DNA from: Paenibacillus sp. MAEPY2
GTDB taxonomy: Bacteria > Bacillota > Bacilli > Paenibacillales > Paenibacillaceae
Assembly (NCBI RefSeq): GCF_000499205.1
Contig: NZ_AWUK01000007.1
Coordinates: 124,001 to 188,000, forward strand
DNA length: 64,000 nt
Direction of reading: 5' to 3'
Part shown: positions 8,776 through 17,763 of the stretch, one piece after another
How positions within the stretch are numbered: the first letter of the stretch is position 1
Layout of the letters: every line of letters begins with the position of its first letter
Notes under the pieces: generated by a model
Database searches by the model: none
What the model was told of the DNA's origin: nothing
What the model saw: only the letters and a program-made list of their open reading frames with translations
Position numbers and translations under genes: made by a program

Positions 8776-9264
8776 CTATGCAGGAACGTGCATCCGAATC
8801 TGAACCCAAACTTGCAGCACACCTTCCATCACCAGCATCGTTTTCACCTGAACGGTATACTCTTTTTCTCTGACCTCGTACACTTTTTGGTTCAGCATAA
8901 TGCGTGTCATTTTACTGTACTCGTCGATGTTGAAGACGTCGCGGCCCCGAAGAACCTCAAGTTCATCCCCCAGTTTCTGCAGCATCACTTTCAGGGAGGC
9001 CTCGTCTGGTCCCTTGTCAGAATCTTCTGCGCGAACTTTGATTTCCTTAATGACGGTTTGGCGTTTACTATATTTTTTCAGCGTTTTAATATCCTCCTCA
9101 TTCTGATGCAGCTGAAGCTGCAACTCCTGATTGTTGAGCCACAACTCGTTGTAACTCAGGTGAAATACACCGTTGTACACGACACAACCGGCGATCATTC
9201 CCAGAACAAAGACAGCAGTCATACGCATAAGTGGGCGGTAACGTTCAAAAGGAGGGATTCTCAT
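8776..9264 (-). CDS. ytrI: Sporulation membrane protein YtrI
   Basis: This 162-residue protein has one N-terminal membrane segment (about 14-33, TAVFVLGMIAGCVVYNGVF). A coiled-coil stretch follows (about 40-70, NNQELQLQLHQNEEDIKTLKK), then an exposed mixed domain. In B. subtilis ytrI is made in the mother cell under SigE with ytrH and is needed for efficient sporulation. Here too it lies just downstream of ytrH, divergent from dnaE. The product is probably anchored in the mother-cell or outer forespore membrane. ATG 9264 follows GGAGG-like purines. Confidence 0.88.
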   Translation of the reverse strand: MRIPPFERYRPLMRMTAVFVLGMIAGCVVYNGVFHLSYNELWLNNQELQLQLHQNEEDIKTLKKYSKRQTVIKEIKVRAEDSDKGPDEASLKVMLQKLGDELEVLRGRDVFNIDEYSKMTRIMLNQKVYEVREKEYTVQVKTMLVMEGVLQVWVQIRMHVPA

Positions 9265-9285
9265 GGGCGCTGTCCTGGAGTCATG

Positions 9286-9615
9286 TTAACCCCGTCCTCC
9301 ACCGCAAACCCATTTCACCAGCTCAGTACCCATGTGGGCGCCCATAAATGCGGATATCAGGTACAGAATTTGTTTGACTGCCGGAGACAGATTGCCGTCC
9401 AGCACGTTGCTTTCGATCACCCGCATCGGATCGATTGTACCGCCGACGGCCGCTGCGAGCGCCCAAATTTTAATTTTCCCGGCGACATCAAGCATCGTCT
9501 GTGTCGGAGGCTGGAGAGAGACCACTGCTCCTATACCTCCAATCATCGCGCCGCCCAGCACGATCCCAAACGCAATGAAGAAATCAAGAATAGCTTTGGA
9601 CAAAAATGTGCTCAT
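9286..9615 (-). CDS. ytrH: Sporulation membrane protein YtrH
   Basis: This 109-residue, very hydrophobic protein (FFIAFGIVLGGAMIGGIGAV; WALAAAVGGTIDPMRVIES; ILYLISAFMGAHMGTELVKW) matches YtrH in length and motif order. It is a small membrane protein needed for efficient sporulation in B. subtilis. It is the first gene of ytrH-ytrI, separated from ytrI by about 20 bases. The first gene has a GGGGTGTTGCCGG leader before ATG 9615. Confidence 0.9.
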   Translation of the reverse strand: MSTFLSKAILDFFIAFGIVLGGAMIGGIGAVVSLQPPTQTMLDVAGKIKIWALAAAVGGTIDPMRVIESNVLDGNLSPAVKQILYLISAFMGAHMGTELVKWVCGGGRG

Positions 9616-9924
9616 CCGGCAACACCCCTTTCAGACCCAGCAGCACACCTCCTGTCTTCGGTCCGGAACAGGGGGAGCGGCTTGTACTTCTATTGTATGG
9701 GCGTGCCCCCGAACGTTATGATAAAATAGAATAATAAAACACTCTTCATTAGAATGAATTCTTATATTTCATTCATTTCATTTATAGCAACATTTTGCAT
9801 CAAACAGAAATCGACTTTCGGTTTGAACCCGAAGGATGAAAAATACGGATAGAAGAAGATAGTACAGCAACCACCTGATGCAAGGCATTTGCTGCGACTG
9901 TCCATGGCGAAAGGAAGAAAAAAC

Positions 9925-12900
9925 ATGAGTTCTTTTGTGCATTTGCACGTTCACAGTGAATATAGTTTGCTGGACGGCGCTGCGCGTATACCGGATCTCG
10001 TGAATAAGGCCGCGGATCTCGGAATGAATACGCTGGCATTGACCGACCACGGTGTAATGTATGGCGCCATCCCTTTCTATAAAGCATGCATTGAGCGGGG
10101 AATTAAGCCGATCATTGGATGTGAGGCTTATATGACCTCCGGGTCTCGCAAAGAGCGGGGAAGCCGCAAGGATCAGCCGATCCATCATCTGATTTTACTG
10201 GCCAAAAATATGACGGGTTATCGCAATCTGATGAAATTATGCTCCATCGGACATTTGGAAGGCTTCCATTACAAGCCACGTATTGATATGGAGAGTCTGG
10301 CCGCCCATCATGAGGGGATCATTTGTCTAAGTGCTTGTCTGGGAGGAGAAGTTCCCCAGCATCTTCTGCATGGACGAGAGGAAGAGGCAAAGCGTGCGGC
10401 GCTCCGTTACAAAAACATTTTTGGTGCCGATTTCTATCTGGAGCTGCAGGATCACGGGCTATCTGAACAAAAAAGAGTCAACCCCCAGCTGATTCGTCTG
10501 GCAGCAGAGCTTGATATTCCATTGGTGGCTACCAATGATGCGCACTATCTGTCGGAAGAGGACGCCGAGCTTCAGGATGTGTTGATCTGTATCGGAACAG
10601 GAAAAACGGTAGATGATGAGAACCGACTGCGCATCGGGACCAATCAGCTTTATCTCAAGAGTGAGCAAGAAATGGCCCGTTTGTTCCCCCATGTGCCCGA
10701 AGCATTGGAGAATACGGTTCGCATCGCGGAGTCGTGTGAATTGCAGCTGGAATTCGGCAAATCGATTTTGCCGGAGTACAGACCGCTTCCAGAAGGGAAA
10801 AGCCCTTCTGCCTATCTGCGTCAGTTGTGCGAAGAGGGAATGGAGAAGCGCTATACCGAAACATCGCGTTGGACGGACACGGAGCTCAGAGCCGAACTTG
10901 AACAGCGGCTGGATTATGAGCTCCAGGTTATAGACAGTATGGGATTCTCGGATTATTTCCTGATCGTATGGGATTTTATCGCTTATTCTCACCAGCAGGG
11001 AATTGTCACCGGGCCGGGTCGTGGCTCCTCTGCAGGTAGTCTGGTTGCCTATACTTTGCGTATTACAGACGTTGATCCGATGAAATATAACCTGCTCTTC
11101 GAGCGGTTTCTGAATCCGGAACGGATCTCCATGCCGGATATTGATATTGACTTCAGTGATGAACGGCGGGATGAAGTCATTGAATATGTTGCAAAAAAAT
11201 ACGGCAAAGCCCATGTCGCCCAAATTATCACTTTTGGTACGATGGCAGCCCGTGCAGCCGTTCGGGACGTCGGACGTGCACTAAATGTGCCTTACGGCGA
11301 GGTGGACAAGGCAGCGAAGCTGATTCCTGCACAGCTCGGCATTAACATTCAGCGGGCCATGGAAGGCACACCTGAACTGAAGGCTCTATATGAGACCAAG
11401 CCCAAAACACGTGAATTGCTCGATATGGCGATGAAGGTGGAAGGCATGCCGCGTCATGCCTCCACGCATGCGGCGGGGGTTGTCATCTCCCGTGATCCGC
11501 TGACGGATGCCGTTCCGCTTCAGGAGGGCAGTGAGGGAACGGCCTTAACGCAGTATTCCATGGAAAACCTGGAGTCCATTGGACTGCTCAAAATGGACTT
11601 CCTTGGTCTGCGCACCCTTTCAATTATTGAGCGCTGTCTGCGCTGGATTGGTGAACATAGCGAGATTCCGGATTTTCGTCATATTGCGGACGACGATGCA
11701 CTCACGTATGAGATGCTTGGTCGAGGCGACACGATGGGGATATTCCAGTTGGAATCCGCAGGGGTGCGTCGAGTCTTGAAGGAGCTGAAGCCAAGTGTAT
11801 TTGAAGATATTATTTCCGTACTGGCCTTGTATCGCCCGGGCCCGATGGAATTCATATCGAAATATATTCAGGGCAAACATGGACAAATCGAAGTGGATTA
11901 CCCCCATGCGGATCTGGAGTCCATCCTTAAGGATACGTACGGCATCATTGTATATCAGGAACAAATTATGCAGATTGCTTCCCGGATGGCGGGCTTCTCT
12001 CTCGGTGAAGCTGATTTGCTCCGCAGAGCGGTTTCCAAGAAGAAGCGGGAAGTACTGGATCTCGAACGAGGACATTTTGTTCAGGGCAGTCTCAAGCAAG
12101 GATACAGCGAAGCGGAGGCAGATCTGGTCTATGACATGATCGTCAAGTTTGCCAATTATGGTTTCCCTCGTGCCCATGCCGCGGCGTATGGAGTGCTGGC
12201 TTTCCAGACGGCTTATCTGAAGGCGCATTATCCTGTTCATTTTATGGCCTCCATGTTAACTGCCGTTATGGGCAGTCACCGCAAAGTGGCAGAGTACGTT
12301 GTGGAATGTCGGCGTATGAACATTAATGTACTTCCGCCGGATGTGAATGAAAGTGGCATTCTGTTTACACCTGTGCTTGCATCATCCAGCAGCACGGAGG
12401 CTGGGCAAGCAGCGGAAACCCAACATGTAGGAGAAGAACATGGTGAGGACGGTACAGCAGGTCCGACTATCGAACATGCCGTACATGATGACGATCATTA
12501 TTCGGGAGATGCGGAATACGGTGAAGTACCTTTGCCGGATGACCCGGGTCCCGCACCAGACGAAGACGGTGGTGCGTATGGGTGGCAGGCAGAGACGACT
12601 ATGCCAGAGCACTTCGAGGATCGAACAGGTTCGGGTGTGATGACGGTTTCTACAGCAGAACGTCTGCATGGGACTGGGGAAGAGGAGTCATCACTCACTG
12701 AAGAGCGTGGAATGTCTGCTGTACAGGCGCAAGATGGATCGCCGGATCAAAATTCGGATGCAGGTAAAGCAACCGGGGCGATACGTTTCGGTCTGGCTGC
12801 GGTAAAAAATGTAGGTACCCAGGCGATGGAGAGTATCATGATTGTACGGCAGGAAAGACCGTTCGATAGTTTGCTCGATTTTTGTCGACGTGTCGATTTG

Positions 12901-14025
12901 CGTGTCTGCAACAAACGTGTGATTGAATCGCTTATTCAGGCGGGAGCCTTTGACACATTACCCGGACACCGTGCGCAGTTACTGGCGATGCTGGATGAGA
13001 CCGTGGAAGCGGCTCTGAAATGGCGCAAGGAACGTGAGGATCTGCAAATTCAATTGTTTGATTTTGTCGAGACGCCAAACTGGGAAATTGAATATCCTGA
13101 AATCCCGCCTTATTCCGGGAGCCAGCAGCTTGAACTGGAGCGTGAGCTGTTAGGTTTGTATCTATCTGGTCACCCATTGGATGACTACGAAGATGTGCTC
13201 GAATCCAGCGGCGCAGATCGCATTATGGAGCTGACGGAAGCGGCCGATGATACGATGGCCGTCGCAGCCGGGATGGTTGTGTCTGTGAAGTCGATTACGA
13301 CGAAACAGGGCAAGGCTATGGCGTTCATGGAGCTGGAAGACCAGATCGAACGCTGTGAAGTGGTTCTCTTTCCCGAAGTATGGCGGCGCAGCCAGCAGCA
13401 TGTCGGGAAAGGTGAACTGCTCGTCGTGCGTGCCAAGGTGCAGCAGCAGGACGAAGGGTTTAAGCTGCTGGCTGAGGAAGTGGCGCCGCTGTCACCGGCG
13501 GCACTGGAACAGCAGCTGCGCAGCCGCGAACGGCGCGGTAAGCCCGGCAGCGGCAGTGCTTCGCGCCCGGCGGCTTCGCCGCGGCAGGCGGCCGGCGCGG
13601 GGGCCGGAGCGCAGCGCAGCAGCGCAGGCGTGAATGCTGGAGCTGCGCGCAGCAGCGGAAGTCAGGGCCCCGCAGCGACGCCCGGCGCTGCAATTGGGCC
13701 AGGGGCGGCGGCCCATGCCAATGGGGCCGCTTCCGTGGCTCGTCGGCCCGCTGAGGCCGCTGGCGGCACGGAGCAGAGCCGTGGCCCGCGGGTTGTAGAA
13801 CAGCGGGTGTTCGTGAAGATCACCCCGCAGGCGGAGAAGCCAGAGCTTCTGGCCCGACTGAAGCAGCTGCTTCAGCAGCATTCGGGTCCGGTAGCGACGG
13901 TGCTCTTCTATGAGCAGCAGCAGAAGCTGCTCGCATTGAGTGATGCCTATCGCATTAAACCTTCGCCCTCTTTATTCTCCGAAATGGAGCAAATGCTGGG
14001 CGAGGGAACGGTCAAAATTAAATAA
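9925..14025 (+). CDS. dnaE: DNA polymerase III subunit alpha, DnaE type, with two low-complexity insertions
   Basis: This is the catalytic alpha subunit for replication. In order it has an N-terminal PHP domain (HLHVHSEYSLLDG at about 6-18), the polymerase core with catalytic aspartates in PDIDIDF (about 403-409), a helix-hairpin-helix segment (FANYGFPRAHAAAYG, about 741), and an OB-fold near 1110-1180 (VVSVKSITTKQGKAMAF). I start at ATG 9925 behind AAAGGAAG, not at the first in-frame start at 9889, giving 1366 residues. That is clearly longer than the roughly 1,100 of B. subtilis DnaE. The excess comes from an acidic insertion at about 818-950, interrupting ESGILFTP...AIRFGLAAVKNVG, and an Ala/Gly/Pro-rich linker at about 1206-1290 whose DNA is markedly GC-rich. 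Confidence 0.96.
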   Translation: MSSFVHLHVHSEYSLLDGAARIPDLVNKAADLGMNTLALTDHGVMYGAIPFYKACIERGIKPIIGCEAYMTSGSRKERGSRKDQPIHHLILLAKNMTGYRNLMKLCSIGHLEGFHYKPRIDMESLAAHHEGIICLSACLGGEVPQHLLHGREEEAKRAALRYKNIFGADFYLELQDHGLSEQKRVNPQLIRLAAELDIPLVATNDAHYLSEEDAELQDVLICIGTGKTVDDENRLRIGTNQLYLKSEQEMARLFPHVPEALENTVRIAESCELQLEFGKSILPEYRPLPEGKSPSAYLRQLCEEGMEKRYTETSRWTDTELRAELEQRLDYELQVIDSMGFSDYFLIVWDFIAYSHQQGIVTGPGRGSSAGSLVAYTLRITDVDPMKYNLLFERFLNPERISMPDIDIDFSDERRDEVIEYVAKKYGKAHVAQIITFGTMAARAAVRDVGRALNVPYGEVDKAAKLIPAQLGINIQRAMEGTPELKALYETKPKTRELLDMAMKVEGMPRHASTHAAGVVISRDPLTDAVPLQEGSEGTALTQYSMENLESIGLLKMDFLGLRTLSIIERCLRWIGEHSEIPDFRHIADDDALTYEMLGRGDTMGIFQLESAGVRRVLKELKPSVFEDIISVLALYRPGPMEFISKYIQGKHGQIEVDYPHADLESILKDTYGIIVYQEQIMQIASRMAGFSLGEADLLRRAVSKKKREVLDLERGHFVQGSLKQGYSEAEADLVYDMIVKFANYGFPRAHAAAYGVLAFQTAYLKAHYPVHFMASMLTAVMGSHRKVAEYVVECRRMNINVLPPDVNESGILFTPVLASSSSTEAGQAAETQHVGEEHGEDGTAGPTIEHAVHDDDHYSGDAEYGEVPLPDDPGPAPDEDGGAYGWQAETTMPEHFEDRTGSGVMTVSTAERLHGTGEEESSLTEERGMSAVQAQDGSPDQNSDAGKATGAIRFGLAAVKNVGTQAMESIMIVRQERPFDSLLDFCRRVDLRVCNKRVIESLIQAGAFDTLPGHRAQLLAMLDETVEAALKWRKEREDLQIQLFDFVETPNWEIEYPEIPPYSGSQQLELERELLGLYLSGHPLDDYEDVLESSGADRIMELTEAADDTMAVAAGMVVSVKSITTKQGKAMAFMELEDQIERCEVVLFPEVWRRSQQHVGKGELLVVRAKVQQQDEGFKLLAEEVAPLSPAALEQQLRSRERRGKPGSGSASRPAASPRQAAGAGAGAQRSSAGVNAGAARSSGSQGPAATPGAAIGPGAAAHANGAASVARRPAEAAGGTEQSRGPRVVEQRVFVKITPQAEKPELLARLKQLLQQHSGPVATVLFYEQQQKLLALSDAYRIKPSPSLFSEMEQMLGEGTVKIK

Positions 14026-14350
14026 GAGGTTGTCCTGCAAGTGATTTGTTTTCGGCTTTGCTCATGACTCTGCGACACGCTCTTATTCCCAATGATGTAA
14101 CCTGTTCGGCCAACTGCCGAGCAGGTTTTTTGTGTTTATTTTACCAATTACATCAGGTATGCAGGCAAAGAAGATAATGAACGAAAGAATGTAATATGTG
14201 AATATTTTTACATAATTTATAGGATAAGCAGACGGCCAAAGTGAATGCGCATTCCGCATTTTTTATGAACATTTTGCGAGTTTGCCGCATACACTTGAGA
14301 ACACCGAAGGACCTGGGGGTTCTCGGGGGAGCGATGCGGGAGGTCGAGAT
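14026..14350. other. Intergenic region after dnaE
   Basis: It holds the dnaE terminator (14098-14132) and a run of AT-rich sequence around 14133-14230 that may contain the promoter of the next gene. I see no gene in it. Confidence 0.5.
14098..14132 (+). terminator. dnaE terminator
   Basis: ACCTGTTCGGC pairs with GCCGAGCAGGT (one G-T pair) around a CAACT loop, followed by TTTTTT. Confidence 0.85.
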
Positions 14351-14842
14351 ATGTCATATGAAATCGTAGAAGCCATGCTGGCCCGGCGGGGTGTACAGAT
14401 TGATGCAATCGCGGAAATTGTATATCGTCTGCAAAAAGGGTACCACCCGGAACTGACTATGGATGACTGTGTCACCAGTGTAAAATCAGTACTGCAGAAA
14501 CGTGAGGTGCAATATACGTTGTACACAGGTATAGCCCTCGACGAGCTTGCTGAGAAACGCCTTTTGCCGCAACCTCTGCAGGCGATTATGGAGGCGGATG
14601 AATCCCTGTATGGAGTGGACGAGACTCTTGCTCTTGGCATTACCCATGTGTATGGTATGATCGGTTTAACCAGTTTTGGTTATCTGGATAAAGAAAAGAT
14701 TGGTGTCATTCATGACCTGAACGAAGCAGGACCGGCTATACATGTTTTTCTGGACGACCTGGTTGCCGGGTTAGCCGCAGCCGCTTCTGCCCGAATTGCT
14801 CACAAAAATATTAAAGCCAAGAAATATCCATCGGATATCTGA
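14351..14842 (+). CDS. yutG: YutG-like phosphatidylglycerophosphatase A-related protein
   Basis: This 163-residue protein has the motifs GVQIDAIAEIVYRLQKGY and LYTGIALDELAEKRLLP, and a C-terminal GPAIHVFLDDLVAGLAAA. These are typical of the short PgpA/YutG group of Bacillales. PgpA removes the phosphate from phosphatidylglycerol phosphate; whether YutG members do the same is not settled, and this one has no strongly hydrophobic segments. ATG 14351 follows GGGAGGTCGAGAT; the TTG-started extension from 14282 has no ribosome site. It stands alone between two terminator/leader regions. Confidence 0.75.
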   Translation: MSYEIVEAMLARRGVQIDAIAEIVYRLQKGYHPELTMDDCVTSVKSVLQKREVQYTLYTGIALDELAEKRLLPQPLQAIMEADESLYGVDETLALGITHVYGMIGLTSFGYLDKEKIGVIHDLNEAGPAIHVFLDDLVAGLAAAASARIAHKNIKAKKYPSDI

Positions 14843-15136
14843 TTCCCTTCATTTGTGTTTTCATTTATTTAAGTATTTGCTTTCTTTTGTTTGTTGGCTT
14901 CAAGGTCTTCCGGGGGCGGCTGATGCTGCCCTGAGAGGCCTGAAATTCCTTTTTCAGAAGGAAAGTCCTAGGAACATCGCATCAACCATATCGGTTATCC
15001 TCGCGGGACAAATGTCCCTCTAGTTCTCGTTTTCTCCCCAAAGGTCCCGAACCCTTCCTTGCAGAAAAAAAGTGAGGTATGTTATCATTAGTCCAATATA
15101 CGGGCTCTGAACATTAGCTTAGGGGGCGGACATGGC
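14843..15136 (+). other. Intergenic region with three consecutive hairpins
   Basis: No coding frame is convincing. The sequence can fold GGGCGGC-TGAT-GCTGCCC (about 14914-14931), TTCCTT-TTTCAG-AAGGAA (about 14950-14967) and GGGACA-AA-TGTCCC (about 15005-15018). It may be a structured leader or small RNA before the 62-residue protein, or simply terminator remnants. I cannot match it to a known RNA family. Confidence 0.35.
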
Positions 15137-15325
15137 ATGTGGACGGTGATTTACATTGCACCGACAGCAAAGGTTGCGGACAAGATTAAGACCAAGCTTT
15201 CGGAAGAAGGTTTTCTGGTACAGACCCGTCCCATCAGTTTATCCAAGCAGCAATTTGAGATTCGCGTCCCTTCAGGGGAATTGGAAGAGGTTCAGGAAGT
15301 GCTGAATTCGATTCTGCATTCCTGA
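15137..15325 (+). CDS. Small conserved protein, DUF2007-like
   Basis: The 62-residue product (MWTVIYIAPTAKVADKIKTK, then SKQQFEIRVPSGELEEVQEVL) has a beta-alpha-beta pattern. It resembles the DUF2007 'putative signal transducing protein' group seen upstream of accDA in Paenibacillus. AGGGGGCGG lies about nine bases before ATG 15137. It is predicted cytosolic. No catalytic residues are evident, and function is unknown. Its conserved position before accD could mean co-regulation with fatty acid synthesis, but a terminator-like hairpin lies between them. Confidence 0.7.
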   Translation: MWTVIYIAPTAKVADKIKTKLSEEGFLVQTRPISLSKQQFEIRVPSGELEEVQEVLNSILHS

Positions 15326-15731
15326 TTCATTCGATATCAGACGTGCCTTGGCAGATGAAGAAGTACCAATGGTACATAAGGGACTGACCGCGCAAGCGGA
15401 AAGAGGAATCGACTTGCATGTATTGTATGCTGCTGTCCTTCCTTCTTTTTTTGTTAGGACAAGGACCGACCAGATTGCTTACAGAGACCCTACCAAGACA
15501 GATTCAAACATCAGCGCAACAATCTTTCGGTTATTGCAGGTAACATCAATCGTGCTGACAGAAGCCGCTGATCCTTGCCTTATACCGGCGGATTTTTTTG
15601 TTGTGAATGCTGGACAAGGCCCATGGCAGCGTATGGGTCGTAAGCGGTTTACCGCAGCGCGCGGATGAAGTTGCTACATGCAACGGACTGCAGGTTGCGG
15701 CCATCAAATCAACGGCTGGAGAGGTGTAGTT
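15326..15731 (+). other. Long leader before accD
   Basis: This 406-base stretch has an open frame (15348-15668) without a ribosome site or recognisable family, which I do not accept as a gene. It contains inverted repeats GTCCTT/AAGGAC (15435-15466) and a terminator-like hairpin at 15565-15600. I see no FapR-type palindrome. Confidence 0.4.
15565..15600 (+). terminator. Terminator-like hairpin upstream of accD
   Basis: CCGCTG (15565-15570) pairs with CGGCGG (15586-15591, one G-T pair) around a 15-base loop and is followed by ATTTTTTTG. It could end transcripts of the DUF2007-like gene or act as an attenuator for accDA. Confidence 0.5.
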
Positions 15732-16625
15732 GTGTTCAAAGATATATTCCAGAAAAAACGGAAGTACGCCACCATACCTTCCGAGCGTGCGCTTCGTGGC
15801 GAAGGTCAGGAAGCTGGAGAACGTCCAAAACGTGAAATACCTGAAGGGCTTATGAACAAGTGCAGCAAATGCGGCACGATTCAATATAGTAAGGAATTGG
15901 AGAAAAACCTGAAAGTATGTCCGGCTTGCGGTTATCATATGCGTTTGAACGCAATGGAACGTATTGCCATGGTTCTAGATGAGCAAGGGTTTGTGGAGCA
16001 TGACGCTGATATGATATCGGTTAATCCGCTTGACTTCCCTGGATATAGTAACAAACTGGAGCAACAGCGCCTGAAGTCAGGCTTGAAGGAAGCTGTCATT
16101 ACGGGTGAGGGAACCATAGAAGGTTTGCCTGTAGTTGTTGCTGTCATGAGCTTCGACTTCTTTACAGGCAGTATGGGTTCGGTTGTAGGGGAGAAAATTA
16201 CCCGTGCAATTGAGCTTGCAACAGAAAAACGCTTGCCTCTGATCATTTTCTCAACTTCCGGGGGAGCCCGGATGCAGGAAAGTATTCTTAGCCTTATGCA
16301 AATGGCAAAAACAAGTGCGGCTTTGTCCCGTTTGGATGAACAGGGCGGCTTGTATATTTCGGTCATTACTGATCCGACGACAGGCGGAGTTTCAGCCAGT
16401 TTTGCGAGCCTTGGTGATATCAATATTGCCGAGCCGGGAGCTGTATTTGGCTTTGCCGGCAGAATCGTCATTGAGCAGACGATCCGTCAGAAACTGCCTG
16501 ACGATTTCCAGACGGCAGAATTTAATATGCAGCACGGTCAGCTGGACTTGGTGGTCCATCGGAAGGAACTTCGAGCCACCCTTGGCAAGCTTCTAGACAT
16601 GCATAGTGAAAAAGGAGGGGTCTGA
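15732..16625 (+). CDS. accD: Acetyl-CoA carboxylase carboxyltransferase subunit beta
   Basis: With AccA this subunit transfers the carboxyl group from carboxybiotin to acetyl-CoA, making malonyl-CoA, the first committed step of fatty acid synthesis. The N-terminus has the expected four-cysteine zinc ribbon (CSKCG...CPACG, about residues 40-62). The crotonase-fold core follows, with [16 protein letters not shown] and [11 protein letters not shown] choose GTG 15732 behind GGAGAGGTG, giving 297 residues, close to the usual length; the ATG at 15678 has no ribosome site. The stop TGA touches the accA start directly, so the two are translated together. Confidence 0.93.
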   Translation: MFKDIFQKKRKYATIPSERALRGEGQEAGERPKREIPEGLMNKCSKCGTIQYSKELEKNLKVCPACGYHMRLNAMERIAMVLDEQGFVEHDADMISVNPLDFPGYSNKLEQQRLKSGLKEAVITGEGTIEGLPVVVAVMSFDFFTGSMGSVVGEKITRAIELATEKRLPLIIFSTSGGARMQESILSLMQMAKTSAALSRLDEQGGLYISVITDPTTGGVSASFASLGDINIAEPGAVFGFAGRIVIEQTIRQKLPDDFQTAEFNMQHGQLDLVVHRKELRATLGKLLDMHSEKGGV

Positions 16626-17657
16626 ATGGCGGGTGAGTTGCCATATGAAGCGCCTCTGGTTGAGATGCGCAAAAAGATCGAAGAGCTCGTACAGTTTGGA
16701 CAGGAAAAAGGCATTGACTTCACCGATGAAATTGCCCGCCTGGAAGAACGTTATCATAGACTTGAAGAAGAGATTTATTCTGGTATAACAGCCGCACAGA
16801 AAATGCATCTGGCGCGGCATCAGCAGCGTCCGACGGCACTGGATCTGATCCAGCTGATCTTTACGGATTTCATTGAGTTGCACGGCGACCGCATGTTTGG
16901 AGACGATCTGGCGGTTATTGGCGGACTCGCGAAGCTGAACGGACAAACCGTAACGGTCATCGGCCAACAGCGGGGGAAAGATACGAAAGATAATATCGCC
17001 CGCTTTTTTGGGAGCGCACATCCGGAAGGATTCCGAAAAGGGCTGCGTCTGATGAAGCAAGCAAACAAATTTGGTCGTCCAATTATTACATTCGTTGATA
17101 CTAAAGGGGCTTATCCGGGTAATACTGCTGAAGAGAGAGGTCAATCGGAAGCTATTGCCCGTAACCTGCTGGAAATGGCGAAGCTCTCGGTGCCTGTTAT
17201 TGTGGTGGTCATCGGCGAAGGCGGAAGCGGCGGGGCCCTTGCTATGGCTGTGGGTAATCGGGTGTTGATGCTGGAGCATGCGATTTACTCTGCGATCTCT
17301 CCGAATGGTGCTGCATCCATTCTATGGAAAGATGCATCCAAGGCAGATCAGGCGGCCGAAGCGATGAAAATAACGGCCAAAGACCTTCTGGAGATGGAGG
17401 TCATTGAAGAAATAATTCCCGAGCCACGCGGTGGTGCTCATAAGGATTATGAAGAATCTGCGGCTGCGATCAGCGAGGCATTGATTCGCCATCTGGATGA
17501 GATGAAAGGCTGGAGCGGTGACCAATTGAAGCAGGATCGGTATGAGAAATTCCGTAAAATTGGATCAGTCACGTTTGAACCTGAAGTGCAGATTGAAGCC
17601 TCTCAAGTGCCTGTTGAAGTCGATACAGCAGGTAATTTGTCGGGAAATGTTGAATGA
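16626..17657 (+). CDS. accA: Acetyl-CoA carboxylase carboxyltransferase subunit alpha
   Basis: This is the alpha partner of AccD in the carboxyltransferase. Its 343 residues include an N-terminal helical segment (about 1-75), the crotonase core with [25 protein letters not shown] and [15 protein letters not shown], and the C-terminal [24 protein letters not shown] block. It starts immediately after the accD stop with AAAGGAGGGG upstream. The C-terminus has about 20 extra residues ([18 protein letters not shown]) beyond the shortest homologues. No biotin carboxylase or BCCP genes are in the window. Confidence 0.96.
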   Translation: MAGELPYEAPLVEMRKKIEELVQFGQEKGIDFTDEIARLEERYHRLEEEIYSGITAAQKMHLARHQQRPTALDLIQLIFTDFIELHGDRMFGDDLAVIGGLAKLNGQTVTVIGQQRGKDTKDNIARFFGSAHPEGFRKGLRLMKQANKFGRPIITFVDTKGAYPGNTAEERGQSEAIARNLLEMAKLSVPVIVVVIGEGGSGGALAMAVGNRVLMLEHAIYSAISPNGAASILWKDASKADQAAEAMKITAKDLLEMEVIEEIIPEPRGGAHKDYEESAAAISEALIRHLDEMKGWSGDQLKQDRYEKFRKIGSVTFEPEVQIEASQVPVEVDTAGNLSGNVE

Positions 17658-17763
17658 TATGACGAATTTCCTATACAAACGAGCAAAAGTATAGTAAATT
17701 TAATAGTTGGAAAAAGAAAAAGAGATAAAAAAGATAGACCTTTAAAATCGGAGGAAACCCAAA

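Noticed and set aside
8109..8822. 237-codon minus-strand frame across the end of ytoI and ytpI
   Set aside because: Overlaps ytpI in another frame and runs through the terminator hairpin.
8719..9729. 336-codon plus-strand frame across ytrI and ytrH
   Set aside because: Opposes two clearly recognised sporulation genes; His/Phe/Cys-rich with no recognisable domain.
14960..14975. GGAAAGTCC reminiscent of RNase P RNA
   Set aside because: The surrounding sequence lacks the rest of the RNase P core and the region is far too short.
15364..15376. Palindrome GTACCAATGGTAC in the accD leader
   Set aside because: A near-identical string occurs inside the pyk coding sequence, so it is likely chance; it is not a FapR site.
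15348..15668. 106-codon frame upstream of accD
   Set aside because: TTG start without a ribosome site, no recognisable family, and it contains the terminator-like hairpin.
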